In this document: positions 19,431 to 27,905 of the stretch, piece by piece
How the letters are laid out: each line of letters begins with the position of its first letter
Position numbering within the stretch: the stretch's first letter is position 1
Assembly: GCF_009720655.1 (NCBI RefSeq)
Contig: NZ_WNKS01000023.1
Span: forward strand, 1-61,380
Source: Rhodoblastus acidophilus
GTDB lineage: Bacteria > Pseudomonadota > Alphaproteobacteria > Rhizobiales > Beijerinckiaceae
Length of the DNA: 61,380 nt
Direction: 5' to 3'
Program-made: the position numbers and the translations under genes
Notes under the pieces: model-generated
What the model saw: the letters and a program-made list of their open reading frames with translations, nothing else
What the model was told of the DNA's origin: nothing
Database searches by the model: none

Positions 19431-21242
19431 TCACTCCGCCGCGGCCTCCGCGATGCTCGCCAGCGCGGCGCTTTCGAACTGCGTTCTGTAAAGCAAGGCG
19501 TAAACCCCGCCTTTCGCCAGAAGGTCGTCCTGACGGCCGGTCTCGATCACCCTGCCGCCCTCGATCACGCAAATGCGCTCGGCGTTGGCGACGGTGCTGA
19601 GACGATGGGCGATGACCAACGTCGTGCGTCCCGCGCACAATTGCTTGAGCGCCTCCTGCACCGCGCGCTCGGATTCGGTGTCGAGCGCCGACGTCGCCTC
19701 GTCGAGCAGGATCAGCGGCGCGTTCTTGAGGAAGGCGCGGGCGATGGAGATGCGCTGGCGCTGGCCGCCGGACAATTGCATGCCTTGTTCGCCGACCGGC
19801 GAATCGTAGCCGCGTTCGAACCCGATAATGAAATCATGGGCGAAGGCGGCCCTCGCGGCGGCCTCGACCTCTTCCTGGCTGGCGCCTGGCCGGCCATAGG
19901 CGATGTTTTCGAACACCGAGCCCTTGAACAGGAACGTGTCCTGGCCGACGTAGCTGATCTGGCTGCGCAGCGAATGGCGCGTGTGCTGGCAGATGTCCTG
20001 GCCATCGATCAGGATGTGGCCCGCCGTCGGCTCGTAGAAGCGCAGCATCATGGCCATGGTCGTGGTCTTGCCGCCGCCGGAGCGGCCGACAAGGGCGGTG
20101 GTTTCGCCGGGCTCGGCGACGAAACTGATCTTGTTCAGGACGGATTCGCCGGCGCGATAGGAGAACTCCACCTCCTGGAATTCGACCCTGCCCTGCGTCA
20201 CTTTCAGTTCGGGCGTGCCCGGGATCTCCTTCTCGGGCTCCTTCAGATCGAGGAACTCGTAAAGCATCTGCACGCCCATCAGCGAGGTCGCCAGATCGAC
20301 CTGGAGGCGGGCGATGCGCTTGGCCGGCTCGGTCGCGAGCAACAGCGCGGTGATGAAGGCGAAGAAATTGCCGGGCTCGGCGCCTGAATAGATCACGCGA
20401 TAGCCGCCATAAACCACGACCGCGGCGATGGCGATGCCGGCGAAGGTCTCCATCAGCGGGCTGGAGCGCGACTGCACGCGCGCGAGCTTGTTGGCGGCGG
20501 CCTCGAAACTCTTGATCGATTCCAGCTGGCGCTCGCGCATGAACGGTTCGAGCGTGTAGGACTTGACGACGCGAATGCCCTGCGAGGTCTCCTGCAGGCT
20601 TTCCAGGATCGCCTGGAAGCCCGCGAATTCGGTCATCATGACCTTCTTGGCCTTGTGGCCGAGTTTTCGAACGCCGACAATGGCGCCGGGCATGATCACG
20701 ATCGCCAGCAGCGCCAGCACCGGGTCCTGCTGGAGCATGGCGAAGGTCAGGCCGATCGTGGTCAGGATGTCGCGGCCCAGCGCCGTGATCAGCATGTTGA
20801 GCGTGCCGCTCGCCGCGCTGGAGATGAAGGCCTGCCGCGCGATGAACTCGGTGGAGTGGCTGCGGTTGTAGAAAGCCATGTCCAGCGCCAGCATCTTGTC
20901 GAAAATGCGCGTCTGGATTTCCGCGACGATGTTGTTGGCGACCCGGGTCAGCACCACCGCCTGTCCATAGGTGGCGAATCCCTTGGTCACGTAGATCGTG
21001 ACGATCGCGCCGCCGATCGCCCACATCGCCTCGATCGACCGGTCGACGAAGATCCGGTCGATGATGTCTTTCATGATATAGGCGGAGAACGTGGTGCAGG
21101 CGGCGATCACGCCCATCATGGCGAAGGCGATCACATAGGCCTTGACGTGCTTACGCCCCTGTTCGCGCAACAGTCGCTCGATCAGATGCAGCTGACCGGC
21201 CGTGAACCACTTTTTTGCCAATTTCTCAGAAAGCCAGGACAA
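19431..21242 (-). CDS. ABC exporter, fused membrane and ATPase domains (MsbA-like)
   Basis: 603 aa, an exporter half-transporter that should work as a homodimer. Residues about 1-330 hold six membrane spans. The ATPase domain has Walker A LVGRSGGGKTTT, Q-loop SYVGQDTFLF, signature LSGGQRQRISIARA, Walker B PLILLDEATSALD and the switch histidine in VIAHRLSTV, so it is complete. It resembles the MsbA/multidrug exporter family and may move lipids or hydrophobic compounds. The substrate cannot be read from sequence. The upstream gap has a TTGACA on the minus strand at 21343-21338 as possible -35. A terminator follows the gene, so it is probably monocistronic. Confidence 0.9.
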   Translation of the reverse strand: MSWLSEKLAKKWFTAGQLHLIERLLREQGRKHVKAYVIAFAMMGVIAACTTFSAYIMKDIIDRIFVDRSIEAMWAIGGAIVTIYVTKGFATYGQAVVLTRVANNIVAEIQTRIFDKMLALDMAFYNRSHSTEFIARQAFISSAASGTLNMLITALGRDILTTIGLTFAMLQQDPVLALLAIVIMPGAIVGVRKLGHKAKKVMMTEFAGFQAILESLQETSQGIRVVKSYTLEPFMRERQLESIKSFEAAANKLARVQSRSSPLMETFAGIAIAAVVVYGGYRVIYSGAEPGNFFAFITALLLATEPAKRIARLQVDLATSLMGVQMLYEFLDLKEPEKEIPGTPELKVTQGRVEFQEVEFSYRAGESVLNKISFVAEPGETTALVGRSGGGKTTTMAMMLRFYEPTAGHILIDGQDICQHTRHSLRSQISYVGQDTFLFKGSVFENIAYGRPGASQEEVEAAARAAFAHDFIIGFERGYDSPVGEQGMQLSGGQRQRISIARAFLKNAPLILLDEATSALDTESERAVQEALKQLCAGRTTLVIAHRLSTVANAERICVIEGGRVIETGRQDDLLAKGGVYALLYRTQFESAALASIAEAAAE

Positions 21243-21314
21243 TCAACTTCTTCCGCGAGGCCTTGGACAATCTCCTCCACGCTCCGGCCGCGGGCGCGCG
21301 GATAATTCCGACGC

Positions 21315-21343
21315 CTTGTGAGGGTTAATCCCGAGCCTGTCAA
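21315..21343 (-). promoter_or_regulatory. Possible promoter of the ABC exporter gene
   Basis: Minus-strand TTGACA (21343-21338), 17-base spacer and CACAAG (21320-21315). The -35 is consensus but the -10 is poor. Confidence 0.35.
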
Positions 21344-21368
21344 TCCGGTGGTTTTTTCCTGTTTTATG

Positions 21369-22163
21369 TCAATGACTTGACTGGAAGATAATCTGGAACA
21401 GCGAGGCCGCCAGCTCCAGCACGATCAGCACGACGATCGCCGCCTCCATGAGGCTGGAGCGGTCGGCGTCGATCAGGTCGGCCAGCGCCCGCGCCGTCTC
21501 GACGATCACATCCAGCTTGCGTTGCAGCGTTTGCGCGCGCTCCTTCAGCTCATATTCGTCCTCCAGGCGCGCGTAGAGACGCTCCAGATCGGGCCGGTCC
21601 CAGAGCACGTCCGGCTTTTCCTCGACCGCCACACGGCCGGAGACGCGGTGCTGCGCGCCGAGGGCCTTGCCGATCAGCCTGAGCAGGTCGCGCCGCCCGC
21701 GCCCCGGCCGTCCATGCCGGGCGAGGCTGTGCGCCAGCGGTTCGATTTCGTCGAACACCCGGCTGACCTCGCGCTCGTCGCGTCCCAGCGCGACGCTCTT
21801 GGCCAGGGCGTCGGCGAACACGAGAAAGCGCGCGTCCGAAAGGTCTTTCAGCCCGATGACGCCGCCCGGCGCGATGCGGTCGTCCCCGTCGAGCACGAGT
21901 TGCGCGGTTTCATCCTCCTTGAGCAGGCGCGCGCCGACGATTCGCTCCTTCATCTTGGCGATGATGTCATCCTCCTCCAGCGGGCTCAGGCCGACGAGGA
22001 CGGCGACGCCGTAACGGTAGAGCGCCACCCGGCCGGAAGGGCCGACATGGAAGGCCAGCGGGGTGAGGGATATGGTGTCGGTCCGCTCCAGCCCCGCGAG
22101 GTCGATGCGGTCGCCGAGCAACAGGGCGCGGGCGGTCAGTTTGGCGGGAGCGGGCTCGTTCAT
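21369..22163 (-). CDS. RMD1/DUF155 family protein with C-terminal membrane anchor
   Basis: 264 aa. The family is known from yeast Rmd1/Rmd8 and mitochondrial RMND1, where it supports mitochondrial translation; the bacterial role is unknown. The N-terminal two thirds show the DUF155 pattern, including VALYRYGVAVLVGLSP, a long DERE-V-RVFDEIEP segment and HSLARHGRPGRGRRDLL. A charged helical region (ERLYARLEDEYELKERAQ) then leads to a single hydrophobic span, AAIVVLIVLELAASLFQII, at the extreme C-terminus. This tail-anchored layout matches other bacterial and mitochondrial members. It lies on the same strand as the ABC exporter with 126 bases between, so linkage is uncertain. Confidence 0.85.
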   Translation of the reverse strand: MNEPAPAKLTARALLLGDRIDLAGLERTDTISLTPLAFHVGPSGRVALYRYGVAVLVGLSPLEEDDIIAKMKERIVGARLLKEDETAQLVLDGDDRIAPGGVIGLKDLSDARFLVFADALAKSVALGRDEREVSRVFDEIEPLAHSLARHGRPGRGRRDLLRLIGKALGAQHRVSGRVAVEEKPDVLWDRPDLERLYARLEDEYELKERAQTLQRKLDVIVETARALADLIDADRSSLMEAAIVVLIVLELAASLFQIIFQSSH

Positions 22164-22385
22164 GACAGGTTTGTAACGCCAGAGTGTGACAATCTGCTAA
22201 ATCCTACGCTCACGCGCGCCGAACGTCAGGCGCAGCGTCATTGGCCGTCCGGCGAACGCCTCGTCGCGGGTGTCTGTCCGTTGAAGCGGCAGGCCGCGGT
22301 GAAGCTGCGCCGCAAGGCAATCGAGCACGACGCGCTCTTCCGCTTGTCCCCTTGGCAGGCGCGCGAATGTGATGTGCGTCCAGCC

Positions 22386-22895
22386 CTACCCTTTCAGCTC
22401 CCTCGGCGTGACGAAGCCCGTCAGCTTTCCGCAGCCCATCTCCAACAGCGCCCAGGGCCGATCCGCCTCGAACTGAGCGAAACCGCCCGTTGGAAAACTG
22501 TCCGCCATGCGGCGGGCCAGTTCGTCGCCGCGATTCGCGCAGAACAGCAGCGCGAAATCCTGAAGTCCGGGATTGTGGCCGATCACCAGCACGCGCTCGG
22601 CCTTTTCCGGCGCCGCGCGAATGATGTCGAGGATCGCCTCGGGCGCGGCGTGGTAGAGCGCCGGCAGGGTCTTGTGCGGCGCATCCCGAAATTGCAGCGC
22701 CTCAAACGTTTCCTGCGCGCGCCGGGCGCTCGAAACCAGCACGAGGTCGGGCCGGATGTCCCGCGTCTTGAAAAAGGCGCGCAGCAGTTCGCCGGCCTTG
22801 CGCCCGCGCTTGGCCAGGGGGCGGTCGTGGTCGGCGAGATCGGGCTCGTCCCAGGACGATTTGGCGTGACGGAGCAGGAACAGGTTTCGGGTCAT
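22386..22895 (-). CDS. sixA: SixA-like phosphohistidine phosphatase (histidine phosphatase family)
   Basis: 169 aa from ATG 22895. It is a branch-2 histidine phosphatase: FLLRHAKSSW gives the RH catalytic pair, SSARRAQETFEAL the second arginine, and VIGHNPGLQDFA the second catalytic histidine. SixA removes phosphate from phosphohistidine, for instance on phosphorelay or nitrogen-PTS proteins. No phosphorelay gene is adjacent here. After its stop the same frame stays open for 62 codons (22385-22197) with no obvious homology. Confidence 0.87.
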   Translation of the reverse strand: MTRNLFLLRHAKSSWDEPDLADHDRPLAKRGRKAGELLRAFFKTRDIRPDLVLVSSARRAQETFEALQFRDAPHKTLPALYHAAPEAILDIIRAAPEKAERVLVIGHNPGLQDFALLFCANRGDELARRMADSFPTGGFAQFEADRPWALLEMGCGKLTGFVTPRELKG

Positions 22896-23282
22896 GGCGA
22901 TGCGGCTGGGCTCGAGGCGACGGCAAGATCTCGGTTGCGCCGGCCGGATCAAATATCGCCCGCCCCGAACCGCTCGTCAAACAAACTCCAGATTATCCGC
23001 CGTCATTGCGAGCGAAGCGAAGCAATCCAGGCCGCGCAGGCTGGAACGACCCGGCGAACCCGCCTGTGGCGCGCCGCCGGCAAGGACATCGCCTCCCCGC
23101 CCTTCTTCCCCCTCGATTTTCCGGTGACCGACTTCCACGCCCTGCATGTCGTGCTCGGTCTGCTCATTCCTGGCGTCGTCGGACGCCTCGCCACCGCCAC
23201 GGCCGTCGAGACCGGAACCGCCTTCCGGCCCATAGTCGACCTGATCGGGGTGAGGGGGACTCCGCCGCGATCCTCGGCGTTT
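22896..23282. other. 387-bp gap without a recognisable gene
   Basis: It contains a 31-bp dispersed repeat copy at 22999-23029. The remaining sequence is GC-rich and open in several frames, but none matches a family I recognise. It sits next to a truncated ABC ATPase, so it may be degraded DNA. Confidence 0.5.
22999..23029. repeat. 31-bp dispersed repeat, copy 1
   Basis: Identical to 41219-41249. The core GTCATTGCGAGCGAAGCG is a familiar intergenic repeat in Hyphomicrobiales and other proteobacteria. Confidence 0.85.
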
Positions 23283-23549
23283 TCATTTCGCGGAATGCGC
23301 ATGCGCATGGGCCTCGTCCACGCCGTGAATGTGCGGATGGTCGTGGGTATGGACGTGCCGGTGCAGGGTGGCGGGCGTCACCCGCCCGTCCTTCAGCAGC
23401 GCCGCGCGGGTCGCCAGCTTTTCCAGAAACAGCCGGTCGTGGCTGACGATCACCATGGCGACATCGAGCTTTTGCAGAATGTCGGTCAAGCGCGCCAAAT
23501 GGGTCTCCTCGAACGCGTTGGTGGGTTCGTCGAGCAGCAGCCTGACATC
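23283..23549 (-). pseudogene. C-terminal fragment of an ABC ATPase, possibly metal transport
   Basis: About 88 codons survive. The recognisable part begins at Walker B (DVRLLLDEPTNAFE), passes a D-loop-like segment and the switch histidine (VIVSHDRLFLE), and ends in a His-rich tail (HRHVHTHDHPHIHG, then HAHAH). Walker A, Q-loop and the LSGGQ signature are missing, so no ATPase could be made. The His-rich end suggests a metal-related ABC protein, though this is inference; the SHDRLFLE segment also fits the ABC-F type. The break falls near 23550, about 40 bases from a sequence resembling an insertion-sequence end (23591-23634). An in-frame ATG inside the fragment could still be translated, but the product would lack nucleotide binding. 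Confidence 0.75.
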
Positions 23550-23590
23550 AAGACCGTTCCTCCCGCCGTCGCGCGGTAAAGAACGAGCAA

Positions 23591-23634
23591 TGTTGGACGC
23601 CGATCCGGGTCAAAATTGCGAGCCGATTGACACC
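23591..23634. mobile_element. Possible IS21-like terminal remnant
   Basis: Two near-identical 12-mers, TTGGACGCCGAT (23593-23604) and TTGCGAGCCGAT (23616-23627), stand 23 bases apart around GGGTCAAAA. Multiple short direct repeats of this kind are characteristic of IS21-family ends. No transposase frame remains. The assignment rests on pattern memory only. Confidence 0.3.
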
Positions 23635-23731
23635 CACGGCGTTCCAGGCAAATCGGGCGAGGTCACCCGAGGATCGAATTCATCCCCGAAAAAGGGAGGC
23701 GGGACAGGTCGGCTGAAAAAATGAACGCAGA

Positions 23732-24112
23732 TCAACGCGACTCCTGAGACCTGATAAGCGCAGTTCCCTCGGGGGTGCAGTGTAAGTTGGGCGGATCGCC
23801 GCATGTTGAACGCAAGGATTGCCAGCCGACGCACTGGCCCGTGTCAGGGTTGCGGTAGCCCGGGCCGCCTTTGCAGCCGCATCCTCGGCAGTCCGGCTCC
23901 CCGACCTGCGGAGCGGCTTCCCTGACACACCTCGTCTCGGGAGGATCGCCGCACACACGAGCCATATTGGCGAAGCCGACGCACCGCCCATCCGGCCCGC
24001 GATACCCGGGGCCGCCTCGGCAGCCGCAACCGGAACAGGCGAGCGCTCCAGTGGCGAAAATGCAGAAAAGAAAAACGGACGCGAATCGAAGGGGCGATGG
24101 AACCGGCGCCAT
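23732..24112 (-). CDS. Secreted Cys-rich protein with two tandem six-cysteine repeats
   Basis: 126 aa from ATG 24112; I know no function. Residues 1-25 are a signal peptide ending ATGALA before the first Cys. The mature protein is two copies of a module of about 38 residues, each with six cysteines: C-x2-C-x-C-[RK]GGPGYR, then CVG[FW], CGDPP and a final Cys. The copies share GGPGYR, CVG and CGDPP at equal spacing. Twelve cysteines in about 100 residues suggest three disulfides per module in an exported domain. Similar GCGCKGGPGYR proteins occur as hypothetical proteins in Hyphomicrobiales, to my recollection. It lies in a gene-poor region with no cotranscribed neighbour. Longer in-frame starts exist up to 24244. 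Confidence 0.7.
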   Translation of the reverse strand: MAPVPSPLRFASVFLFCIFATGALACSGCGCRGGPGYRGPDGRCVGFANMARVCGDPPETRCVREAAPQVGEPDCRGCGCKGGPGYRNPDTGQCVGWQSLRSTCGDPPNLHCTPEGTALIRSQESR

Positions 24113-24710
24113 GGCCTTCCCCCATGACCAAAGGACAGACCATAGTGCCGAAGCCTTGGCTCTCCTGCAATTCACCGGTTGAGGCGGCGCCTGCGCGGCC
24201 CGCGACCGCCCCTCCCAAAGCGTGAGCGCCTGTCCAGATTTCAAGAGCTCAAAAGATTGGCGCGCCTAAAAAATTCCAGTTGACGACTCCAAAAAACGTG
24301 GCAGTATTCATGTATTGCAGCATCGATTGAAAGACGTGCGAAGCCGCTTTCAAGACGAAGCCACCGCCCAGGGCTACGAACCCGCGAGGCGCGCAATAAA
24401 CTGATCGTTTCCCGCAAGTATAGCATCGAGGCTTATACCGCCACGAAACCCTAGCGAATAGACGCCTTCTGACCCGAAGCTCTGGGCCGCAGCGAGCGCC
24501 CGGAAAAGACGGACGAGGATCATGACTCCACCGCAGCAGTGACGACTTCCAGTCCTTATATGGGCCGACGTGCGCAACTCTTCCGCGCGTCTAGGATGTG
24601 CCGCTAACCGAAGGGAGAAGCAGATCAGATATTCCATCTCTGCCAAATCGCGGGCACGTACCGCATGACATTCTGATTTTTATCGGAAAGCGCCAAAGTG
24701 CGACTTTTTA

Positions 24711-24748
24711 GGCCCCGATCGCCACAGGCGACGGGGCCATAACGTTTT
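24711..24748 (+). terminator. Hairpin with downstream T-run, plus strand
   Basis: GGCCCCG (24711-24717) pairs with CGGGGCC (24732-24738), extended by TCGCC/GGCGA with one bulged base. GTTTTTGG follows a few bases later. No gene is seen upstream on the plus strand that it would terminate. Confidence 0.45.
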
Positions 24749-24802
24749 TGGGACCGTGGCCATCGCGCCTCCAGGCCTGCGATGCCCCCTTCCCCCCGAG
24801 CG

Positions 24803-24831
24803 TTGACACGCGCCGGTGTCCCCCGTAGCCT
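24803..24831 (+). promoter_or_regulatory. Probable promoter of the methyltransferase gene
   Basis: TTGACA (24803-24808), 17-base spacer, TAGCCT (24826-24831). It would give a leader of about 90 bases that includes the hairpin at 24873-24894. Confidence 0.55.
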
Positions 24832-24872
24832 TGCTTCATGGCCACGATCCGCGAAACGCTGCGACTTATCTG

Positions 24873-24894
24873 ACCGGTCTCCACGGAGGCCGGT
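24873..24894 (+). promoter_or_regulatory. Leader hairpin before the methyltransferase gene
   Basis: ACCGGTCTCC and GGAGGCCGGT form a compact stem with one G-T pair and almost no loop, 35 bases before the start codon. It could affect translation or message stability; no known riboswitch fold was recognised. Confidence 0.4.
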
Positions 24895-24928
24895 GCGCAG
24901 CATTTCTCTTTCGCGATCGGAAATTCCC

Positions 24929-25714
24929 ATGACTTCTGAACATTCAGACGCGCACGACCGCGCGATTCAAGACCAATTCACCCGCCAGGCCTCCGGATTC
25001 GCCGGCGCCAGGGAACTCCACGCCGACGACGTGGTGGCGCTCGTCGTCGCGGCGGCCCGTCCGCAGCCAAACGATCAGGCCATCGACCTCGCCTGCGGTC
25101 CCGGATCCGTGGCCTGCGCGATGGCCAAGCGCGTGCGCCACGTCGTCGGACTCGACGCAACGGCGGCCATGCTGGAGAAGGCGCGCGCCCTCGCGGCCCG
25201 CGAAGGCGTCGGCAACGCGGAATGGCGGTTCGGCGACGTGTACCGGACGCCCTTTGCGGACGGGTCGTTCGACGTGGTCACCTGCCGGTTCGCCTTCCAC
25301 CATCTGGAAACCCCCGCCGTCGCCTTCGCCGAAATGGTTCGGATCGCCACGCCGCGCGCCCGCATTGTCGTGTGCGACGCCTTCGCCTCGAACGACCCGG
25401 AAAAGGCCGCGGCGCTGAACGCCATGGATCGTATCCGAGACCCGTCCACGGTCGGGTATCGCACCCTGCCCGACCTCCGCCGTCTCTTCGAGGCGACCGG
25501 TTTGGAGCCCTCGGTCCAGCGGTTCGACGTCTCCTATCTGGCGCCGGACTTCGTCGCGCGGTCGTTCCCGCTCAACGATGACCGGGCGGGGCTGCTGGCG
25601 ACGATCGAGGCCAGCGTCGATGGCGATTCCATGGACACAGGCGCCCATTGGACGCCCGAGGGCGTCAGGTTCGCGTTCCGAGCGGCCGTGCTCAGCGCGG
25701 TGAAGCCGGGATGA
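24929..25714 (+). CDS. Class I SAM-dependent methyltransferase
   Basis: 261 aa from ATG 24929. The methyltransferase-11 pattern is clear: motif I AIDLACGPGSVACAMA, acidic motif II VGLDATAAMLEKA, FGDVYRTPFADGSFDVVTCRFAFHHLE as motifs III-IV, and ARIVVCDAF after. The N-terminal half matches UbiE/ArsM-like enzymes in general, and the substrate cannot be assigned. The C-terminal third (FEATGLEPSVQRFDVSYLAPDF) resembles small-molecule methyltransferases. It is alone on its strand, preceded by its own promoter and a leader hairpin, in an accessory region. Codon use is native-like. Confidence 0.85.
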   Translation: MTSEHSDAHDRAIQDQFTRQASGFAGARELHADDVVALVVAAARPQPNDQAIDLACGPGSVACAMAKRVRHVVGLDATAAMLEKARALAAREGVGNAEWRFGDVYRTPFADGSFDVVTCRFAFHHLETPAVAFAEMVRIATPRARIVVCDAFASNDPEKAAALNAMDRIRDPSTVGYRTLPDLRRLFEATGLEPSVQRFDVSYLAPDFVARSFPLNDDRAGLLATIEASVDGDSMDTGAHWTPEGVRFAFRAAVLSAVKPG

Positions 25715-26077
25715 TCGGTCGCCTCGGCCGGCGTCTTTCGGTGCTCGCCATAGGTCAACAACTTGTGGAGGGCGCCAAGCGCGCGGCCGAGGCGAAAGGA
25801 GCCGAACACCGCGCCGCTGATTTGGAGGGCGGCAGCGACGTGGCCCGATCGACGATCAGGCGCGGAACATGAAAATCGGGTGGCCTCTCGCATGCGTTTT
25901 GGCCGCGCGTTTTCGGATCATTCATGGGGATCACGCAAACGTTAACCCCAGCACAACCAAGGCGTTAGCCATGGCCGCCCGAGCGCGAAAACGCGTCCCC
26001 GCCCATGCTGACAGGCAAGAACTTGCGCCCGCGCGGGGATTGTCCTAACCCCTGCGCCAGACTCCGCCGGAACCATC
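25715..26077. other. 363-bp gap upstream of argS
   Basis: No recognisable gene, repeat or terminator was found. The last part, around 25905-26050, should contain the argS promoter, but no clear -35/-10 pair was found. Confidence 0.5.
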
Positions 26078-27859
26078 ATGAACATTTTCGCCGATTTTCA
26101 CGCCCGCATCTCCGATCTGCTCAAGAGCATGGGCGAGCAGGGCCGCCTTCCCCAAGACCTCGACTTCAGCCGTTTTGTCGTCGAACCGCCCCGCGACGCC
26201 AGCATGGGCGACCTCGCCTGCAACGTCGCCATGGTCTTCGCCAAGGACGTGAAGGCGTTTTTTCCCAACCCGCGCCAGTTCGCGGTCGAACTCGCCGCCG
26301 CCCTGGTCGACGATTTTGAAGATGTCGAGCAGGCGGAAACAGCGGGCCCGGGTTTCTTAAACATCCGCCTGGCGCCGCAGGTCTACGCCGACGTGCTCGC
26401 CGCCATTCTCGCGCAGGGCCAGGATTTTGGACGCGGCGCCGCCGGCCGGGCGCAGGCGCGCAAGGTCAACGTCGAATATGTGTCGGCCAATCCCACGGGC
26501 CCCATGCATGTCGGCCACGGGCGCGGCGCCGTGTTCGGCGACGCCCTGGCGAGCCTGGTGGAATTCGCGGGCTCCCAGGTGACACGCGAATATTACATCA
26601 ACGACGCGGGCGCGCAGGTCGACGTGCTCGCCCGCTCCGCCTTCCTGCGCTACCGCGAGGCGCTCGGCGAATCCGTCACCATCCCGGAAGGCCTTTACCC
26701 CGGCGACTATCTCAAACCGGTGGGCGCGGCGCTGGCGGCGCAGCATGGCGGCGCGCTAAAAGACAAGCCGGAGGCCGAATGGCTGCCGCTGGTGCGCAAC
26801 GCGTCAATCGACGCGATGATGGACATGATCCGCGACGACCTCGCGGCGCTCAACATCACCCACGAAATCTTCTTCTCGGAGCGCAGCCTGCACGAGAAGC
26901 GCAACGGCGTTTCCGATGTTGAAGCATCGCTTGAGGAATTGCGCGCCAAGGGTTTGATTTACGAAGGAAGATTACCTCCACCAAAAGGTCAGCTTCCCGA
27001 CGATTGGGAGGATCGCGAACAGACCCTGTTCCGCTCCACCCAGTTCGGCGACGACGTCGACCGCGCCCTGAAAAAGTCGGACGGGACTTTTACCTACTTC
27101 GCCTCGGACATCGCCTATCACCGGAAGAAAATCGAATGCGGCTATGACGCCCTCGTCGATGTCTGGGGCGCCGACCACGGCGGCTACGTCAAGCGCATGA
27201 GCGCGGCGGTGAAGGCCCTGTCCGACGGCAAATGCGCGCTCGACGTCAAGCTGTGCCAGATGGTCAAGCTGATGCGCGACGGTGAGCCCGTCAAAATGTC
27301 GAAACGCTCGGGCGATTTCGTCACCCTGCGCGAGGTGGTCGACGAAGTGGGCGTCGACGCCGTGCGCTTCATCATGCTGATGCGCAAGAACGACGCGCCG
27401 CTCGATTTCGACCTCGCCAAGGTGATCGAGCAGAGCAAGGACAATCCGGTCTTCTACGTGCAATATGCGCACGCCCGCGCCCATTCCGTGCAGCGCCAGG
27501 CGCTGGTCGCCTTCCCGGACCTCGACCTGTCGCCCGACGCTCTCGCAAAGGCGGACCTCGCCTTGCTGGAGGACGAGGGCGAGCGCGCTCTGATCAAACT
27601 ATTGGCGCAATATCCGCGCATTGTCGAAGCTGCGGCCAATGCCCACGAGCCCCATCGACTCGCGTTTTACCTTCACGACGTCGCGTCATTGTTCCATTCC
27701 CATTGGAATCGCGGCAAAGATCAGCCACAATTACGCTTTGTTAATCAAGATCGCCGAGAGTTGAGCTGCGCCAGGCTTGCTCTTGTGACAGGGTTAATGA
27801 AGGTTCTGGCGTCTGGATTGTCTATTCTCGGTGTGAACGCGCCGGACGAGATGCGCTGA
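26078..27859 (+). CDS. argS: Arginyl-tRNA synthetase
   Basis: 593 aa, class I synthetase charging tRNA-Arg. The N-terminal Add-1 domain is followed by [20 protein letters not shown], with HVGH as the HIGH motif. [16 protein letters not shown] and [19 protein letters not shown] (KMSKR-type loop) come next, then the DALR anticodon-binding domain at the C-terminus. Two tracts, about 26920-26990 and 27590-27850, use many A/T third positions, unlike the rest of the gene, giving a mosaic look without breaking the frame. argS followed by a SPOR protein and nagZ is a conserved alphaproteobacterial order. Confidence 0.97.
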   Translation: MNIFADFHARISDLLKSMGEQGRLPQDLDFSRFVVEPPRDASMGDLACNVAMVFAKDVKAFFPNPRQFAVELAAALVDDFEDVEQAETAGPGFLNIRLAPQVYADVLAAILAQGQDFGRGAAGRAQARKVNVEYVSANPTGPMHVGHGRGAVFGDALASLVEFAGSQVTREYYINDAGAQVDVLARSAFLRYREALGESVTIPEGLYPGDYLKPVGAALAAQHGGALKDKPEAEWLPLVRNASIDAMMDMIRDDLAALNITHEIFFSERSLHEKRNGVSDVEASLEELRAKGLIYEGRLPPPKGQLPDDWEDREQTLFRSTQFGDDVDRALKKSDGTFTYFASDIAYHRKKIECGYDALVDVWGADHGGYVKRMSAAVKALSDGKCALDVKLCQMVKLMRDGEPVKMSKRSGDFVTLREVVDEVGVDAVRFIMLMRKNDAPLDFDLAKVIEQSKDNPVFYVQYAHARAHSVQRQALVAFPDLDLSPDALAKADLALLEDEGERALIKLLAQYPRIVEAAANAHEPHRLAFYLHDVASLFHSHWNRGKDQPQLRFVNQDRRELSCARLALVTGLMKVLASGLSILGVNAPDEMR

Positions 27860-27905
27860 GCGCCAACGTCCCGTGCGACCGCCGCGAGTTTCGCGAGGGT
27901 TGGTC

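Larger units (their letters stand above)
24113..24928. other. 816-bp gap with a hairpin and a promoter, no clear gene
   Basis: The sequence is less GC-rich than its surroundings (for example 24241-24330). Short open frames on both strands show no recognisable domain. A hairpin with a T-run on the plus strand (24711-24748) and a plausible promoter for the methyltransferase (24803-24831) are entered separately. Confidence 0.5.

Noticed and set aside
21522-23579. 685-codon plus-strand open frame across RMD1, sixA and the ABC fragment
   Set aside because: It runs antisense to recognisable genes and has no recognisable domain of its own.
24841-24928. SAM-type riboswitch upstream of the methyltransferase gene
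   Set aside because: The stem lacks the conserved pseudoknot features of the SAM riboswitches I know.
24625-24930. 101-codon minus-strand open frame before the methyltransferase gene
   Set aside because: No domain, no convincing start signal, overlaps the proposed promoter and leader hairpin.
25534-25893. 119-codon minus-strand open frame beside the methyltransferase gene
   Set aside because: Half of it overlaps the methyltransferase gene on the other strand and no family is recognised.
25905-25930. 15-base match TTTCGGATCATTCAT also found upstream of ccoG near 46111
   Set aside because: A 15-base match between two places in 61 kb is within chance expectation and no symmetry or promoter context supports it.
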